DNA from: Owenia fusiformis
Taxonomy: Eukaryota > Annelida > Polychaeta > Sabellida > Oweniidae
Direction of reading: 5' to 3'
NCBI GenBank assembly: GCA_903813345.2
Contig: CAIIXF020000009.1
Coordinates: 15,465,759-15,529,758, forward strand
Length of the DNA stretch: 64,000 nt
The notes below the pieces were generated by a model. It was not told the origin of the DNA, did not search any database, and was given only the letters and a program-made list of their open reading frames with translations. Every line of letters begins with the position of its first letter. Position 1 is the stretch's first letter. The translations under genes were made by a program, and so were the position numbers. This document shows, in pieces, positions 36,050 through 48,288 of the stretch.

Positions 36050-38310
36050 CACTGGTACCCACCTAGTTACGCTGATGATACGTCAGCGTAACAAGATGGA
36101 AGAACTTCCGGGCTTAGTTGTCGTTAAGATATTTTTATTTCTCGATTTTACACCAAATTGTGGGCAATTATTTGGCTCAAAGTTAAGGAAGATAGTCTAG
36201 TTTCAGAATATACATGCGATTTTATGTTTGGTTTATCAACGAAGAAGCAATTCACATATTTAGTCCCTCGCTTTTGTTACGTTGACAATCTGCATGAATA
36301 TTACCAATGTGACATTGACGAAGACACTTTGTTACGTTGACGAATGAAAAATGTTGATCTTTGGCTCATAGATTTTTGGCATGTGTCCGGGGCAAGTGAA
36401 GCTGAGATAATGAATCAAAATCTTGTAATAATTATTCTCATATTTATATAATATGTGCATTCCATTCCATTCCAATATTGATACAAAACTGACATCCTAT
36501 TCACAATTTAATTCATTAGAGGCTCAAATAACTGTGGATGATCTGATAGCGTTATTGGTAGAGCGTTGCCTTGGCCCCAGGACCTCCTTTTATGCATGGG
36601 TTCGAAACATGGGGAAGCATTTTAATTTTTCATAAGATCCAATCATCAACAGTTGTGGAAATGCGAAGATATTTTCTTTATGGTCCAATTTCTTCCCTCT
36701 CTCACGTAACAAAAGTTAGCAAGTGTCGATTTGTTTACAATAAATAAAAAGATTCACCCCCCCTTCCCCGCTTATGAAATTATCTTATTGACTAAAAAAT
36801 AATTCACGCATAGCTAGTCAAATCAGAACACTCACTCATACTAGATAACATATGCATTGAACCTAATGAATGTTGCCTTTTTCGAAGTGATAAATGGATA
36901 AAGTTCATATTTGAGTAAACTTCCAGTATCATTTAGGGAATATTAACAAGCTACGTGCTATAATAAAGGCTGAACCAAAGTAGAAATATATTAATTCAAC
37001 ATTCACACGCATTTCAAGTGCCAAATAAACATTGTTAATTGATTGAAGTTCACAAAAAAAACATTCTTGTGGAAAGAGCACTGCAATATCATTCATAACA
37101 TATACAATTAAGGAATTGATTAAAATGTTTCAACCACGCACGTCATTTTCACGTAACGTAAAATTTCTGCTCTGAACATGAAATCAGTTTTGCCGCGAAA
37201 ATAGACGTGTGCTGACTTTATATCACCAATATTATGATAAAATGAACTTTTGGAATTGTTGATGCTTCACTATCATAAAGTGAGCCCTTCATACGGTAAG
37301 ATGACAAAACTAAATCTAGTAAAATGGTTTGAGTACAACTTTAAGTTTGAATCAATTTGTATCCGATGTCCCTCATTTTGCCAAGCTTTAACCTTACTAC
37401 ATTTCACACCAAAATGATTGTAAATATAGGATCCTCATTTCTCGTCGAGTACCTGTCTCTGAACGCTCAGTGCCTCACCCTCGTGATTATAGGACTTCCA
37501 GGACTCTCTGAAATAGTTGAACTATGCAATGTCGTCAGAAGGGGAGGGATTTGAGGGGATCCCTGATTTTTTTAGATTCCAAACCTAGCCTAGAATTGAA
37601 AGCTCTAGATCTAATTAAAGTCAACAAAGTCTATGTCAGTATATGTAGGCTATCAAGCAGATTTCTCATATTATATTTAATTACCATGTATGTAGTTTCT
37701 AAAGAACCCATACAGTATGTAAATACTTTGAAGAATAAGTGCAAAATGTATATTTTAGTAAAAGTCTAAGTATTTTGGTCAAAGTCAAGTTAACTTGGGA
37801 ATATTGTGCTGAGATATGTTCAGAATGAACCAGAGGATATAATTTTGACAATTTTCTGGGAGCACGCCCTCCGACCCCACTAGATTGCGCTTCGCGTGCG
37901 GTGCGCTTTACGCATGACCCATCCATACCCAAAAGTCGCCTCCTCCCTTGACAAATCCTTCTGATGCCCCTGCTATGTATTCATGATTGTTGCCCAATAC
38001 GCCAATGTTAATATGGTTCGTCAACGTAACAAGAGCGTTCGTCAATGTAACATTGATCTTACGTCAACGTAACAAAAGTGGGGGACTAAATATTTGAATT
38101 TTGTCTTCGTTAATGTATCAAACATAGAACCCTCTGCATATTTTCAAACTAGACCATCTTCTTTAACTTTGAGCCAAATTATTGTCCACAACTTGACTTA
38201 TAAATGGTGTAAAATCGAGAAATAAAAATATCTTACCGAAAAGGAAGCCTGGAAGTTCTTCCATCTTGTTACGCTGACATATTGTCAGCGTAACTAGGTG
38301 AGTACCAGTG
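36050..38310. mobile_element. Foldback element with hairpin termini and GTTACGYTGAC repeats
   Basis: Inverted arms of about 300 bp (36,050-36,350 and 38,010-38,310) share 'cactggta', 'cacctagttacgctga' and 'acaagatggaagaacttcc'. Each terminus holds a perfect hairpin, gttacgctga-loop-tcagcgtaac, and the word gttacgttgac is repeated inward ('ttgttacgttgacaat', 'cgtcaacgtaacaaaagt'). No transposase frame was recognised in the middle. A TIR-like pair around 37,525-37,550 and 37,940-37,965 ('cagaaggggagggattt' and 'aaatccttctgatgcccc') suggests a smaller MITE nested inside. Confidence 0.75.
36535..36615 (+). other. tRNA-like promoter sequence (tRNA relic or SINE head)
   Basis: 'tagcgttattggtagagcgt' resembles a tRNA D-arm with an A box, and 'gggttcgaaac' about 45 bases on resembles a B box. 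The T-stem and anticodon stem do not pair properly and the distance is long, so this is not a functional tRNA. It could be a tRNA-derived SINE fragment. It lies inside the foldback element. Confidence 0.3.
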
Positions 38311-38323
38311 ACATGATTCAAAT

Positions 38324-39101
38324 TGGAGATAAAACCTTTTTACATTTAATGACAAAGTATATACAGTGTGACACAGACAAAATGACACCCACCCACATAA
38401 TGTTAAATGTTGCATAACTTTTTGGATGAATCTGGATGAATGACCTTTTGCATAGTAAAACCTTACTCCATCATGTCCATGGAGCAGCCCCACAGGAAGT
38501 TTCAGATTACTAGCTAAATTAGATGCACCTTTATGAGCATTACGAGATGTGTCATCTATTCCTTTGCAGGAGTGCCTGTATTTTACACAAAAATGCCATC
38601 CTCCTTTTAAAGCAGAAAATGTTATCATGTCTCATCATGTTTGCTCTGAATATATAAAAGTTTACCCTTCGCAATAGTGTGGCTTGCTTCTTTGAAGGTG
38701 CAACAATTAGTGCAACGATCATGGACCAGTGTTGAAATACATTTTGTTTGGATATTTCATCAAGCCTCACATCATATTTTCATTATCTCCAAAGAAACCC
38801 CCTGGATGAACATTATTTCACCTGATATTCCCCTTCAAACATGGTGGATCATAAAAATCTATATAAGTGGGACTCCCTTTATAGAAGCTTCGGACTGAAT
38901 TTACACTTCTTAATGCTGGAATTGATAATTTATCCATATGTTTTAAGAAAATAGGTATGTCAAAGAAAATGTTGCCCTGATAGCTCAGAAAAACAAAAAA
39001 CATTTGAATTTTCCCTCTACAGTCCTTGTTGCCCCTTTAAAATAGCTTTATCTAGTTGACAAGCCCTTTAGTCCAGGGTAAGAAAAGGTTTTATCTCCAT
39101 C
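38324..39101. repeat. Segment bounded by 16-bp inverted repeats
   Basis: 'ggagataaaacctttt' on the left and 'aaaaggttttatctcc' on the right are perfect reverse complements about 760 bp apart. The interior has overlapping minus frames without family features. Part of it ('caacgatcatggaccagtgt' onward) resembles 56,520-56,640, so it is repetitive. Possibly a MITE. Confidence 0.5.
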
Positions 39102-40440
39102 AGTTAAACTCATTGTTCTATCTATCTCCAAAAGCATTTTTTTAAAAAGTAGCCTTAAACATTGGCATTTCTTGCCATCCTGATCAGGAATGATTCATCT
39201 TGGCTATATGATGCATAAGCATTCATGTCAATATTCTATTTTGCTGTATCACAAAGATAGAGGAACCTAAATGTTTGTTCTCACCGTTTTCTCAAATATG
39301 GTACATGAGGACATAGAACCTTTTAATAGTAGAGGGACAAAATCTACTTTGTCCTTAGGCATCATCATATAGAATTTGAACCAAATCCATTCACTGGTAT
39401 TTGAGTTATCAAAGATTACACTTTTTTACGAAAAATGGCCATTATAAAATTCAGCAGCCATCTTGAAAATCTCTTCTTCAGCATACATGTACCTCGGAAT
39501 AACCCACGATTGCTTTCTCAAGAGAGGCGCAGCTTTAAGTGGTGCATTTCAAATGTGAGTTTTTAAAATTCAATGGACTCACCATGTGAGCTAACTAGAC
39601 AACAGCAACACCATAGCGTAGCAAATCCCATCGAATAGCCAGGCATGGCTGGTTATTTTACAAAATCCTTCTACTACTTTTTCAGTTATAGACAAAATTG
39701 TAAAATAAGACACATAAAAATGGCCACCATTTTCAAATTGTCATAAGAAAGTGTTATACGGTTCTACAAATGTAAGTAGGCACATATATAATTTCAAAAA
39801 AGTCACAAACACATACATGTAAATGGCAGCCATTTTGAAAAATGACCACCTTCTAGCCAAAGTGTCAAATATGTACATACATACATACGGATGGACGGAG
39901 GTGCTCCCTATATCCCACCAAACCTCATTCGATGGGATAGTAAAAATATATTTAATGGTTACATAAACCAAAATTTCGAACAGTAATACTGACAATTTCA
40001 GCCATTTTGCAAAAAAGAAAATCATAAGTTATTTTCTGGATGGATGGGTGATGGACAAACAGAGAGCTTCACTTTATCCCTATCAAACTTTATTCTTTGG
40101 GATCATGAATTCATATAACAGTACACTGTAACTAATTGATTCACATAGCATAACACTATAAACAATAAATTCACATGAAAGTTCATTTTAAACAATGGAT
40201 ACAAATGAGAGTTTATTGTAATGATGAACTTACATCACAAACAAGATGTACAAGGCAGTATACTACAAACAAAACAATGACAGTACTGTATACTGCAAAC
40301 AAGGAATTCACATGAAGGTGCACTGCAAACAAGAAATTCAAAAGGCAACAACTAAACAAACAGCAACTCCCCAGAATAGCAAATCCCATCGAATGAAACA
40401 TATTTTATCATATCACTCTTCATTTTGAACATTACATGAT
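39102..40440 (+). repeat. Fragmented copies of the interspersed family
   Basis: Tandem-type body pieces ('ttaggcatcatcatatagaa', 'tttgagttatcaaagattac'), a head at 39,598 ('caacagcaacaccatagcgt'), tails near 39,890 and 40,040 ('ggacggaggtgctccctata', 'gttcgatggga'-like) and a second head at 40,365 ('gcaactccccagaatagcaa'). Between 40,100 and 40,340 a short-period theme 'tcacatgaaagttca' and 'ctgcaaacaaggaattc' recurs. All pieces are in plus orientation. Confidence 0.6.
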
Positions 40441-40447
40441 AGAATAA

Positions 40448-41030
40448 GGTAAAGATTAAAAGGTGGATTGGATCGAGTGGATTGGATTCATGTAAAAGAT
40501 GGATTGGATCGGGAATCTTCAAAATATGGAATTTCTTTAATATTTTGTGATCACTCAGGTCCCTTTGCGGAATCAGAACAACAAGTACACATCTAATTAG
40601 TTGATGGATATAACAGTATTCAACTGCTTTCCTTTGTAAATCGACTTTTTTAAGGCATAATAAACATAGATCTGTGTTGATAAAATCTGTCATTCAAATT
40701 GATGTGTTTATGTTCCCATCTACAAGATGTTCTGTTTATATTGAAAAAAGCAGTCTGCTTTATGATTTATGAATTGCCTAAAATTACCCTGAAATGAATA
40801 AGATTATTTATCAAAAAGTAGGTACCAGGTCACACTTCTAGACCACCTGAGCAAAATAATATTACATCTGTTATTTGACACTGTGGATGTGAGGAGAACA
40901 TCAATTAATCTGACAGAGGGAGGTTAATAGAAAAAAAGTCTTCAAGTCACTATTTTGAAGATTCCCGATCCAGTTCATCTTTTACATAAAATCCAATCCA
41001 CTCGATCCAATCCACCTTTTAATCTTTACC
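40448..41030. mobile_element. Foldback MITE with 8-bp target duplication
   Basis: Terminal arms of about 80 bp are inverted: left 'ggtaaagattaaaaggtgga', right ending 'accttttaatctttacc'. Within each arm 'ggattggatcg' is repeated. The flanking 8-mer tagaataa stands on both sides (40,440-40,447 and 41,031-41,038), a clean target duplication that favours an hAT-like 8-bp integration. It has no coding capacity and splits a copy of the interspersed family. Confidence 0.8.
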
Positions 41031-41038
41031 TAGAATAA

Positions 41039-42276
41039 CCCTTCAGTAGTATAGTACAGTATAGTCTCCTTTGGCAAAATTTATATCCATGATGTGACAT
41101 GGTATCATATATACTACTCTATAGAGGTCCTATGGCCCAAAGATGGAAGTGTACTATGAACACTCAACAGTACATCATAATAATATACACATGGGAGTAC
41201 ACTGCAATCAAGGGCAAACAAAATGTAAATGCATCGGTTTATGATGGAAAATTGTATTTTAAAGAATGCAATAAGCAATAACTCTTTAGTATGCAACAAG
41301 CCTATACCCTGTGTGGCCTCACATACGTCATAATGCACACACAACACATGTTACATTTTGTGGTCACAAACTTCAAATACATTGTCAGATAAGCTTCCAC
41401 CCATATAATAGTAACAGAGTGTTTTTTTTATAAAATTAAATATGCAGAGATGTATTTATTAATATATGGCACTATATTATTTATTATAGACTACCACTCC
41501 TAGAATTCCATTTGTGCGGAGTGTGGACGGAATGGTCTTCAGGCATGGAATCACAGAATCTAAAATTTTGATCACTATTTGAAATTTGTGCAAAACTGAA
41601 TTCGTTGTATTAACTTATCTCTAGATTGCTGCAATAAAAATACATGCAAAGGATCTTAATAATTATCTGTCTTAATTTTCATTAGAAACGCCAAGAAGTC
41701 CCGCAGAATTGGCATTTTTACCTTATATAATTCAGCATTTCAATTTGCAGAAATCTAGGAGATTAGATGGTCTATTCTAGATTTTCTCAAAATAAGCCTT
41801 TGGCCTTCCATGAAAGTGGGAAAATTATATTCTTGAATATACAAAGGCCTCTTTGAAAATACATTACTTTCAACAAAATGCCAAACATCTATTTGAAAAC
41901 TGAATTTGAAAGTTTTTTACATTGATTTGATGCAAATCATATTACTTAATTATGTGCCCTTTATATAACATGGAATGAATGTTGTCATGCAAAGGGTAGA
42001 TAAAATGAATGAAATTGTCAAATGAAAAGTTTGAGAGGCATTCAAATTCAAATATATCAAAGTGGTCTTTTCTAAAGCCCATATAACTTATTACAAGAAC
42101 ATCCTGTTATAGTCAGTTACTTGTATTACAACAACATCTAATTCAACATTGAATATTTTTATTACAACAAATGTTGTTAAATAATCTTTTCGAATCACCA
42201 CTAGAATCAATCCATGATTAATATTTTGGCACCATAAAGCAAACCATAACTAACTCTGCACGCTGCATTTCAATTA
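41039..42276. other. Unassigned sequence
   Basis: No gene or strong repeat was recognised; short open frames only. Confidence 0.35.
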
Positions 42277-42278
42277 TA

Positions 42279-43194
42279 CAGGGTGGTCCAAAAAATCATT
42301 CACACTTTTGATTACGTATTCTAATAATTGGCAGATTTCCGAATCTTTTTTCATAGACCTGTCCGAAAGACATGTAAGTTTTACGTTGTGTAGGTTTTAT
42401 CATCATATATCACCATAATGTGAGCACAGATCAATAGTTTGTTATGTGCTCAATCCAAGTTCCTTGCACACATTGTAATGTCCCTGTTCGTGTTGTCATA
42501 CGGAATTCTCCTGATCTCTCTTTTAATATTCTTTATCTCATCAATGGTTTGGGAATTGTTTGCATAGAACTTTAAAGTATACCTACCAAAAAGCGTTATA
42601 GGGGATATGTCTTGAGAATGTGCAGGTAGGGTGTGATCCAAACAATAGGAGATGAGTCTGTCTTCAGGGAAGTAATGATGGAGGTATTCAAGTGAAGCAT
42701 CGGAGCATTGAAATATTGCTTCATCATTCCGATGGATAAGAGTATCCATGTCAACCCCTCACTTTCATGCCAATGCCAGGAGGAACTTCAATGTATCAGT
42801 CCATGTAGGAAATGAACATCCAGTAGCATCCTTAAACCAGTACGGCCCAGTTATGACCTAACTTTCACCAGTCAACTAGTCTCAACATCACATATTTGAT
42901 GCGAATGCTCAGAAGCCTAAACCTTAGCCAAAATGTGCATTCTTAATTGTTGAAGGTCATTACAAGCTTAAATGTGTGATTAGCAATTCAGCACCAAAGA
43001 GCTTGGATTGGGCACATCACAGACCTCTGACCTTGTGCTCGCATTAAGGTGGTACTAGTATATAAAAAAAAAACTTACACCACACAAAATTTACATATCT
43101 GTAGGACAGGTTTATGAAAAAAAATTTGGAAATCATCCCGTTGTTAGGAAATGATATGTTATCAAAAGTGTGAATGATTTTTTGGACCACCCTG
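42279..43194. mobile_element. Mariner-type element, decayed, with about 140-bp inverted ends
   Basis: The ends 'cagggtggtccaaaaaatca' and its inverse are flanked by TA on both sides, the normal mariner/Tc1 target. The inverted similarity extends about 140 bp, with several indels. Transposase remnants on the minus strand lie inside. The element is about 0.9 kb, shorter than an active copy, and cannot encode a full transposase. Confidence 0.85.
42450..42749 (-). pseudogene. Mariner-type transposase C-terminus, decayed
   Basis: The 99-codon frame reads 'YFPEDRLISYCLDHTLPAHS', 'QDISPITLFG', 'YANNSQTIDEIK' and 'REIRRIP'. This is the DDE-domain end of mariner-type transposases, where typical members have S-P-D-L-x-P-x-D-F-F-L-W-G. 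Here the D-F-F-L-W-G part is degraded (I-T-L-F-G-R). The catalytic N-terminal portion is missing, so the protein cannot work. Confidence 0.8.
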
Positions 43195-43196
43195 TA

Positions 43197-44512
43197 CAAT
43201 CAAGAATACCAACAGATCACACAAAACGTTAAGCAATACCAACTTGTGTATCATATTATTTTACATACACTGAATTAATTTAAACACATTATGTTTCTCT
43301 TGCAGTTTTATCAATACTGGTGTACTAAGAGGTATTTATGCACTTCCTTTTAATAATAAATATGTTGGTTTCATGTTATATTATTATAGCTTTTGAAAAC
43401 TAGAAAATCAGCAACTCCACAGAGTAGCAAATCCCACCGAACAAAACATATTTTGATTATAAGAGGACATCTTGAAAATTCCTTCTTGAGCAGAGCCTGT
43501 TTGTTCCTAGGCATCAACATATAAACTGTAAACCATATCCGTAAATTAGCATTTGAGTTATCAAAGATTACATTCCTTTTTTACGAAAAATGGCAGCAAT
43601 TTTGAAATTCAGCCACAATTTTGAAAATCTTTATCGAACAGAGCTTCTGTGTCCCTAGGCATCAGCATTTAAAATTTGAACAAAATCCATTTACTGCTAT
43701 TTGAGTTACCAAAAATTACATTTTTTTCTACGAAAAATGACAGCAATTTTAAAATTCAGCTACCATCTTGAAAATTATTTGTCAAACAGAGGTCCTGTGT
43801 CTCTAGGCATCATCATAAAAAATTTGATCCGAATCCGTTCACTGGTATTTGAGTTATCAAAGTTCACGTTTTTTATGAAAAAGTGGCCACCATTTTGATA
43901 TTTAGCAGCCATTCTAAAAATCCATTTTTCAGTGCAGCTCCTTTGTCCCTAGGCATCAGCATATAAAATTTGAACCAAATCTGCCGACTAGTATTTGAGT
44001 TATCAAGGATTACATTTTTCTTATGAAAAATGGAGGCCATTTTGAAATTCAGCCGCCATCTTAAAAATTCTTTCTTGAACAAACCTTCTTACTCCCTAGG
44101 CATCATTATACAAAATTTGAACCAAATCCGTTCACTGGTATTTGAGTTCTTTACAAATTTCAATTCATATTGGAGTAGGGCTGTATCCAACAATCCTTGA
44201 GAGATCAGTTACTTTAAAAATAAGAAAAACGTGTTTTTGTCAGGATTGATGCGCGAGAAATGTGGTAATTTTTTTTCCCAGGTTATGAAAAAATAAGACT
44301 AACTCGGGGGGGGGGGGGGGGGGGGGGGGGTTAAAAAGAATGCGCGCGGAAATGCTAAACTATTGCATTTCTTACCTACGCCCAAGGCATAAGCCTATAA
44401 AATTTGAATCAAATCCGTAAATCGATATTTGAGTTATCCCCTGGACAAACAGACGGACAGACGAATGAATGGCTTTCCTATACCCCCCTCGAACTTCGTT
44501 CGTTGGAATAAA
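43197..44512 (+). repeat. Interspersed family copy with about 165-180-bp tandem body units
   Basis: Head at 43,405 ('aaaatcagcaactccacaga'), then about six body units containing 'ccctaggcatcagcatataa', 'aatccgttcactggtatttg' and 'cagccgccatc', and a tail at 44,445-44,512 ('acagacggacagacgaatga', 'cgaacttcgttcgttggaat'). A run of 25 G (44,306-44,330) interrupts the last part. Copies of gccatttttc/gccatcttga give YY1-like words. Confidence 0.8.
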
Positions 44513-44628
44513 CATGTATTGATAAGATCAAAGAAATTATCACACCAGAAAACAGGTGTTCAAGGACAGATGTTAAATGCATTTGGTCCTGGTGAGCTTG
44601 TGCATAGGCAAGTTTTCTCCACCATTCT

Positions 44629-45354
44629 CTATTCATTCTCTGGGATTGGGGATCTACCGATTAGAGTAGCATATCTTGCCAATACCTGTCCCTGTATGGG
44701 ACCATAGTCCACCTTTTCTCCATCTGCACACAGATATCCATCTGTAATAGGCACAAGGCGGAATGCTTTACATTTGATAGAAGTAAAATGCCTATTCTCT
44801 AAATGCTTTCCTTCAGCCATCTCTGCTATACTTTGAAGTAAAACTTTACGTGTTGCTGACTTTTTGACAAACATAATTTGGATGACACCATCATCAAATT
44901 GACTGTCAGGTGCAGCAAATGCACTTGCATTAAAGTGTGTCTGATATGCTGCAGCAAATGAGTAGGTGGCAACATCTATAGTAATCCAGTCATCAGGCAC
45001 ATCTTCATCTAAAGGATTCAACAAAGGTGTTTCTATACAATCGTAACTTGACATCTTCTTATTCATTCCAGTGCCATTTTCCCTGTGGCTGCCATTGATA
45101 AGAGTTTCCCCTGAAACCTCTGCACTATCACCTTTGCCAATCTCTTCATTGTTATTATCTACATCTAAGGATTCACTAATTTCACCATTCTCCATTGGAT
45201 ATTCAAACACATCATTAACAGGTGCAGAGATGTTCTCCAAACCATCCACAGGGCCCCTCTCTACATCACTGTCCTGTCTTGTTGGTGCATGCGCCCTTGA
45301 TGAATCATAGAATCCAACAGTTGGACAGCTAACTGTGCGGAGACGTTGATCATC
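44629..45354 (-). CDS. Sphingosine kinase cassette A, last exon (block C5)
   Basis: The exon starts after 'acttttttag' in phase 0 and runs 241 codons to TGA. The first ~110 residues form a polar acidic linker (for example 'GEISESLDVDNNNEEIGKGD'), followed by the conserved 'EDVPDDWITIDVATYSFAAA', 'DSQFDDGVIQIMFVKK', 'KHLENRHFTSIKCKAFRLVP' and the C5 block GYLCADGEKVDYGPIQGQV. The ADGE motif keeps the family's acidic residue. The product would be the C-terminal half of a cytosolic or membrane-recruited kinase that makes sphingosine-1-phosphate. The linker sequence differs greatly from that of cassette B while the core is similar, as expected of an old duplication under constraint. Confidence 0.92.
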   Translation of the reverse strand, partial: DDQRLRTVSCPTVGFYDSSRAHAPTRQDSDVERGPVDGLENISAPVNDVFEYPMENGEISESLDVDNNNEEIGKGDSAEVSGETLINGSHRENGTGMNKKMSSYDCIETPLLNPLDEDVPDDWITIDVATYSFAAAYQTHFNASAFAAPDSQFDDGVIQIMFVKKSATRKVLLQSIAEMAEGKHLENRHFTSIKCKAFRLVPITDGYLCADGEKVDYGPIQGQVLARYATLIGRSPIPENE

Positions 45355-46715
45355 CTAAAAAAAGTTTAAGAGTGATTTAAAAATTTTCTAACTAATGAAA
45401 TCAGCAACTTGATGTGGCAGAGAAACAATGGAGTAAAATATGAGGAAACCAATTGATTAAATATTAACTTTCCCTTGAATCCCTTGAATCCAAATTTTAA
45501 CACAATGTTAATCATTACATAAGAGACATTATACGAGTACAATCAAATAAATATGAAACACTTAATTTACAAATTATTTTTTTGTGGAACTTAAAACTGT
45601 TGGCTGTAGAAAATTAATCCATAACCACTAACAAACGGATTAGTTATCAGTGTCAACGAAGCTCTTATTAAAGAAATGAAATAATTGGGGATTAACGTTT
45701 TACATGTACTTATCATATTGCTCTGACATACATGACATACTGTATGTCAATCTGTTATTTACATCAGTTTGTTCTACCATGCACCAATTTGCCCAAAGCG
45801 TAATTATTGCTTTGTCAGATGAAACATTAGGAATAAATGTAAAATGTGCCCTCTTCCTTATTTTCATTATCAAACAACTAAACATATCGAAACTCGTACC
45901 TTTTGAATATTTATATTTGGAAATGGAAAACAAAGAAAGGTTAATAAAATCAGCTGTAATGAAAATAAATGGTCCAATTGTAGTAGAAACAAATGTATTA
46001 CATCATGGACTAATCTGTTGTTTATATCCCCGGTTTATATCTCAGATATTATATGGATAACAGAAAACACATGAAATGTGAGAGAATACGAGTTCTAATT
46101 TTGTTTTAGCATGGCTTAACACCACTTGTATCAGTTTCGCTAATGCACGTTCCCTAATTTATTATCAGTGATTTTTCAGAAGAATTCGGAGCAATACATT
46201 CAATATATTACAGGCTCGTAATAAGTTTTAGCATGGGCTTTAGGGGATCAATTTTCAAAACATACCAAGGGGTCACAATAGATAATTTTGGTCCAAAATC
46301 ACTTAACTGTGCTCAGATTGGTAAAAAAATTTAGGATTTTGAAATAATTTTGGCAAGGGGGAGGGGATTTAATTGAACCCAACGACCCCCCCCTCCCTGG
46401 CCATGAACCTGTATCAAATTCATAATGTATCGATATATAGCAGTTTCGTGTCATACATGTTTTGTGTTGTTTGTGGAGTGAATAAAGGTTTTTGTGTCTG
46501 TGTAAGAGGGGGGCTTTAAGTGTTGTTTGTTGTAAGCTTAATTTGACAGAGAAACAATTGAGTTAAATTGTGAGGAAACCCAATGGAGTGAAAATGTGAG
46601 GAAACCCCCCAATCAGTCAATCAATTAGATCCAAATTTTAACAATACAATCAAATAAATATGAAAAACTTAATTTGCAAATTATTTTTCGGTTGAAATTA
46701 GGACCATCGGATGCA

Positions 46716-47533
46716 GAAACTAGATAACAGCAACTCCGCGGAGTAGCAAATCCCAACGAACAAAATATCAATTACCGAATTCCAATCAATTATACTCATT
46801 ACTTTGGTTGAAAATGAAAAAATTAGATTTTAGAATTGCGAATTCCTGCAAAGCAGCCATTTTGAATTTTCTGAGGTACAAATCTGAAAAATAATACCAT
46901 AATTGTGATCTACTCCAAAATTCCTTCAATTTGAGTATAATATAGCCATACTTTGAAGGGATCGAAAAATTATTGCGAAATCGTACATTAGACGACCATT
47001 TTGAATTTTACGAGGCTCGAATCAGAAAAAAGATACAATATTTGCAATCTACTCTTAATTGCCTTTCATCTGAGTATAATAAAGGTATACTTCAGAAAGA
47101 TCTAAAAATTAGTGAAAATTTCTGTTTTCCTGTCCCCCCATACATGGCCCCTGGGGGTCAGGATGAAAAACACGGAATATATGTGAAATAGATAAATGTT
47201 GTGAATACACTACCAAAATTTCAAATAATAATATTAATTACTTTGGTTTAGAATGAAAAATTTATGATTCTTGCGAAAAAGTCCCGTCATTTTTAAAGCG
47301 GCGGCCATCTTGAAAATTTTTTTTTTGCGTAAAGCTATTCACCAATATACATCTTTCCACTAAATATGAAGAAAATCTGTCAACTAGTATTTGAGTTATC
47401 TTCCGGACAGACGGACGGACTGACTGACTGACTGACGGACGGACGGACGGACGGACGGACGGACGGACGGACGGACGGACGGACGGACGGAGGGCTTCAC
47501 TATATCCCTAACGAACTTCGTTCGTTGGGATAA
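46716..47533 (+). repeat. Interspersed family copy with (GGAC)n tail
   Basis: Head 'actagataacagcaactccg' and 'gtagcaaatcccaacgaaca', body with 'gcggccatcttgaaaatttt', then a pure ggac/ggact repeat of about 85 bases (47,404-47,490), then 'ctatatccctaacgaacttc' and 'gttcgttgggat'. The two ends 'atcccaacgaac' and 'gttcgttgggat' are inverted. This is the cleanest full copy in the window. Confidence 0.8.
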
Positions 47534-47822
47534 TTAATCCATTAACTCTAACAAACAGATTATTTATCAGTGTGAACAAAACTCAAATCATAGAAATTGA
47601 ATAATTAGGAATTAAAGTTTGACTTCCATGTATTATATTGCTCCGGAATGTCAATACATGTACAGGGTGACCGGAAAAAAAGGAGACCATTGAAGTAATC
47701 AATTTCTCCTAAACTAGACAAGTGCCATCAATGAAATTTTGCATACACTGGAACAGTTATATGGAAATTTGTTACTGAAGGTTTCAATACAAGCATTCAA
47801 CTGGTTCAGGAGCTATGATCAT

Positions 47823-48029
47823 TTACATAACATGCTCCAAATAGGCACAATTGAGACCAACGCAGAGTTGGATTCATATGGCAAACTACCCTTACATGTT
47901 CTGCCCTCTATGGCATTATTATGGCATTACATATAGCAGTGATTGCCTTCTTTAGGTCAACAATAGTCTGAGGATTGTTTTGGTATAGATTGTCTTTCAA
48001 ATATCCATACAAAAAGAAATCAGCAGGAT
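47823..48029 (-). pseudogene. Mariner transposase C-terminus, left arm
   Basis: The minus strand reads 'YSLDLNPADFFLYGYLKDNL', then 'YQNNPQTIVDLKKAI', then a stop. S-L-D-L-N-P-A-D-F-F-L-Y-G fits the third-Asp motif of mariner-type DDE transposases. It is the mirror copy of the right-arm frame. Confidence 0.8.
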
Positions 48030-48288
48030 TCAAGTCTAGGCTGTAATGGCAATGAAGGGTTATCTGACATGTGGTTCATCATCCTGTTGCCAAAGTGCTG
48101 ATTTACCCAATCTTAAGAGTCACTTTAGGTATTGGGCATAGTGCCATGTTACTAAAACCACTATATGGCACAATTAAATCCAATATGGAAACCAAGGGCT
48201 GCCCAAAACCTCCTTAGGATGATACTGTAACTGAGTGGGACCACTGAGTCAGAAGCCATAGGTCAGATAAGCTTCGTCTCCATACACC

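Noticed and set aside
36535-36615. Functional tRNA gene
   Set aside because: D-arm and B-box words are present but the T and anticodon stems do not pair; kept only as a tRNA-like relic.
38269-38770. Two overlapping minus-strand ORFs (119 and 72 codons)
   Set aside because: They lie in a segment bounded by 16-bp inverted repeats and partly repeated at 56.5 kb; no domain was recognised.
29637-44628. Search for a catalytic (GGDG/GSGNA) exon for cassette B
   Set aside because: No minus-strand stretch with these motifs and flanking splice sites was seen by eye; short exons could be missed, so this is a non-detection, not proof of absence.
45704-46060. 118-codon plus-strand ORF in the kinase A intron
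   Set aside because: No recognisable features, overlaps the triplicated intron segment, and its counterpart frames are not kept in the other copies.
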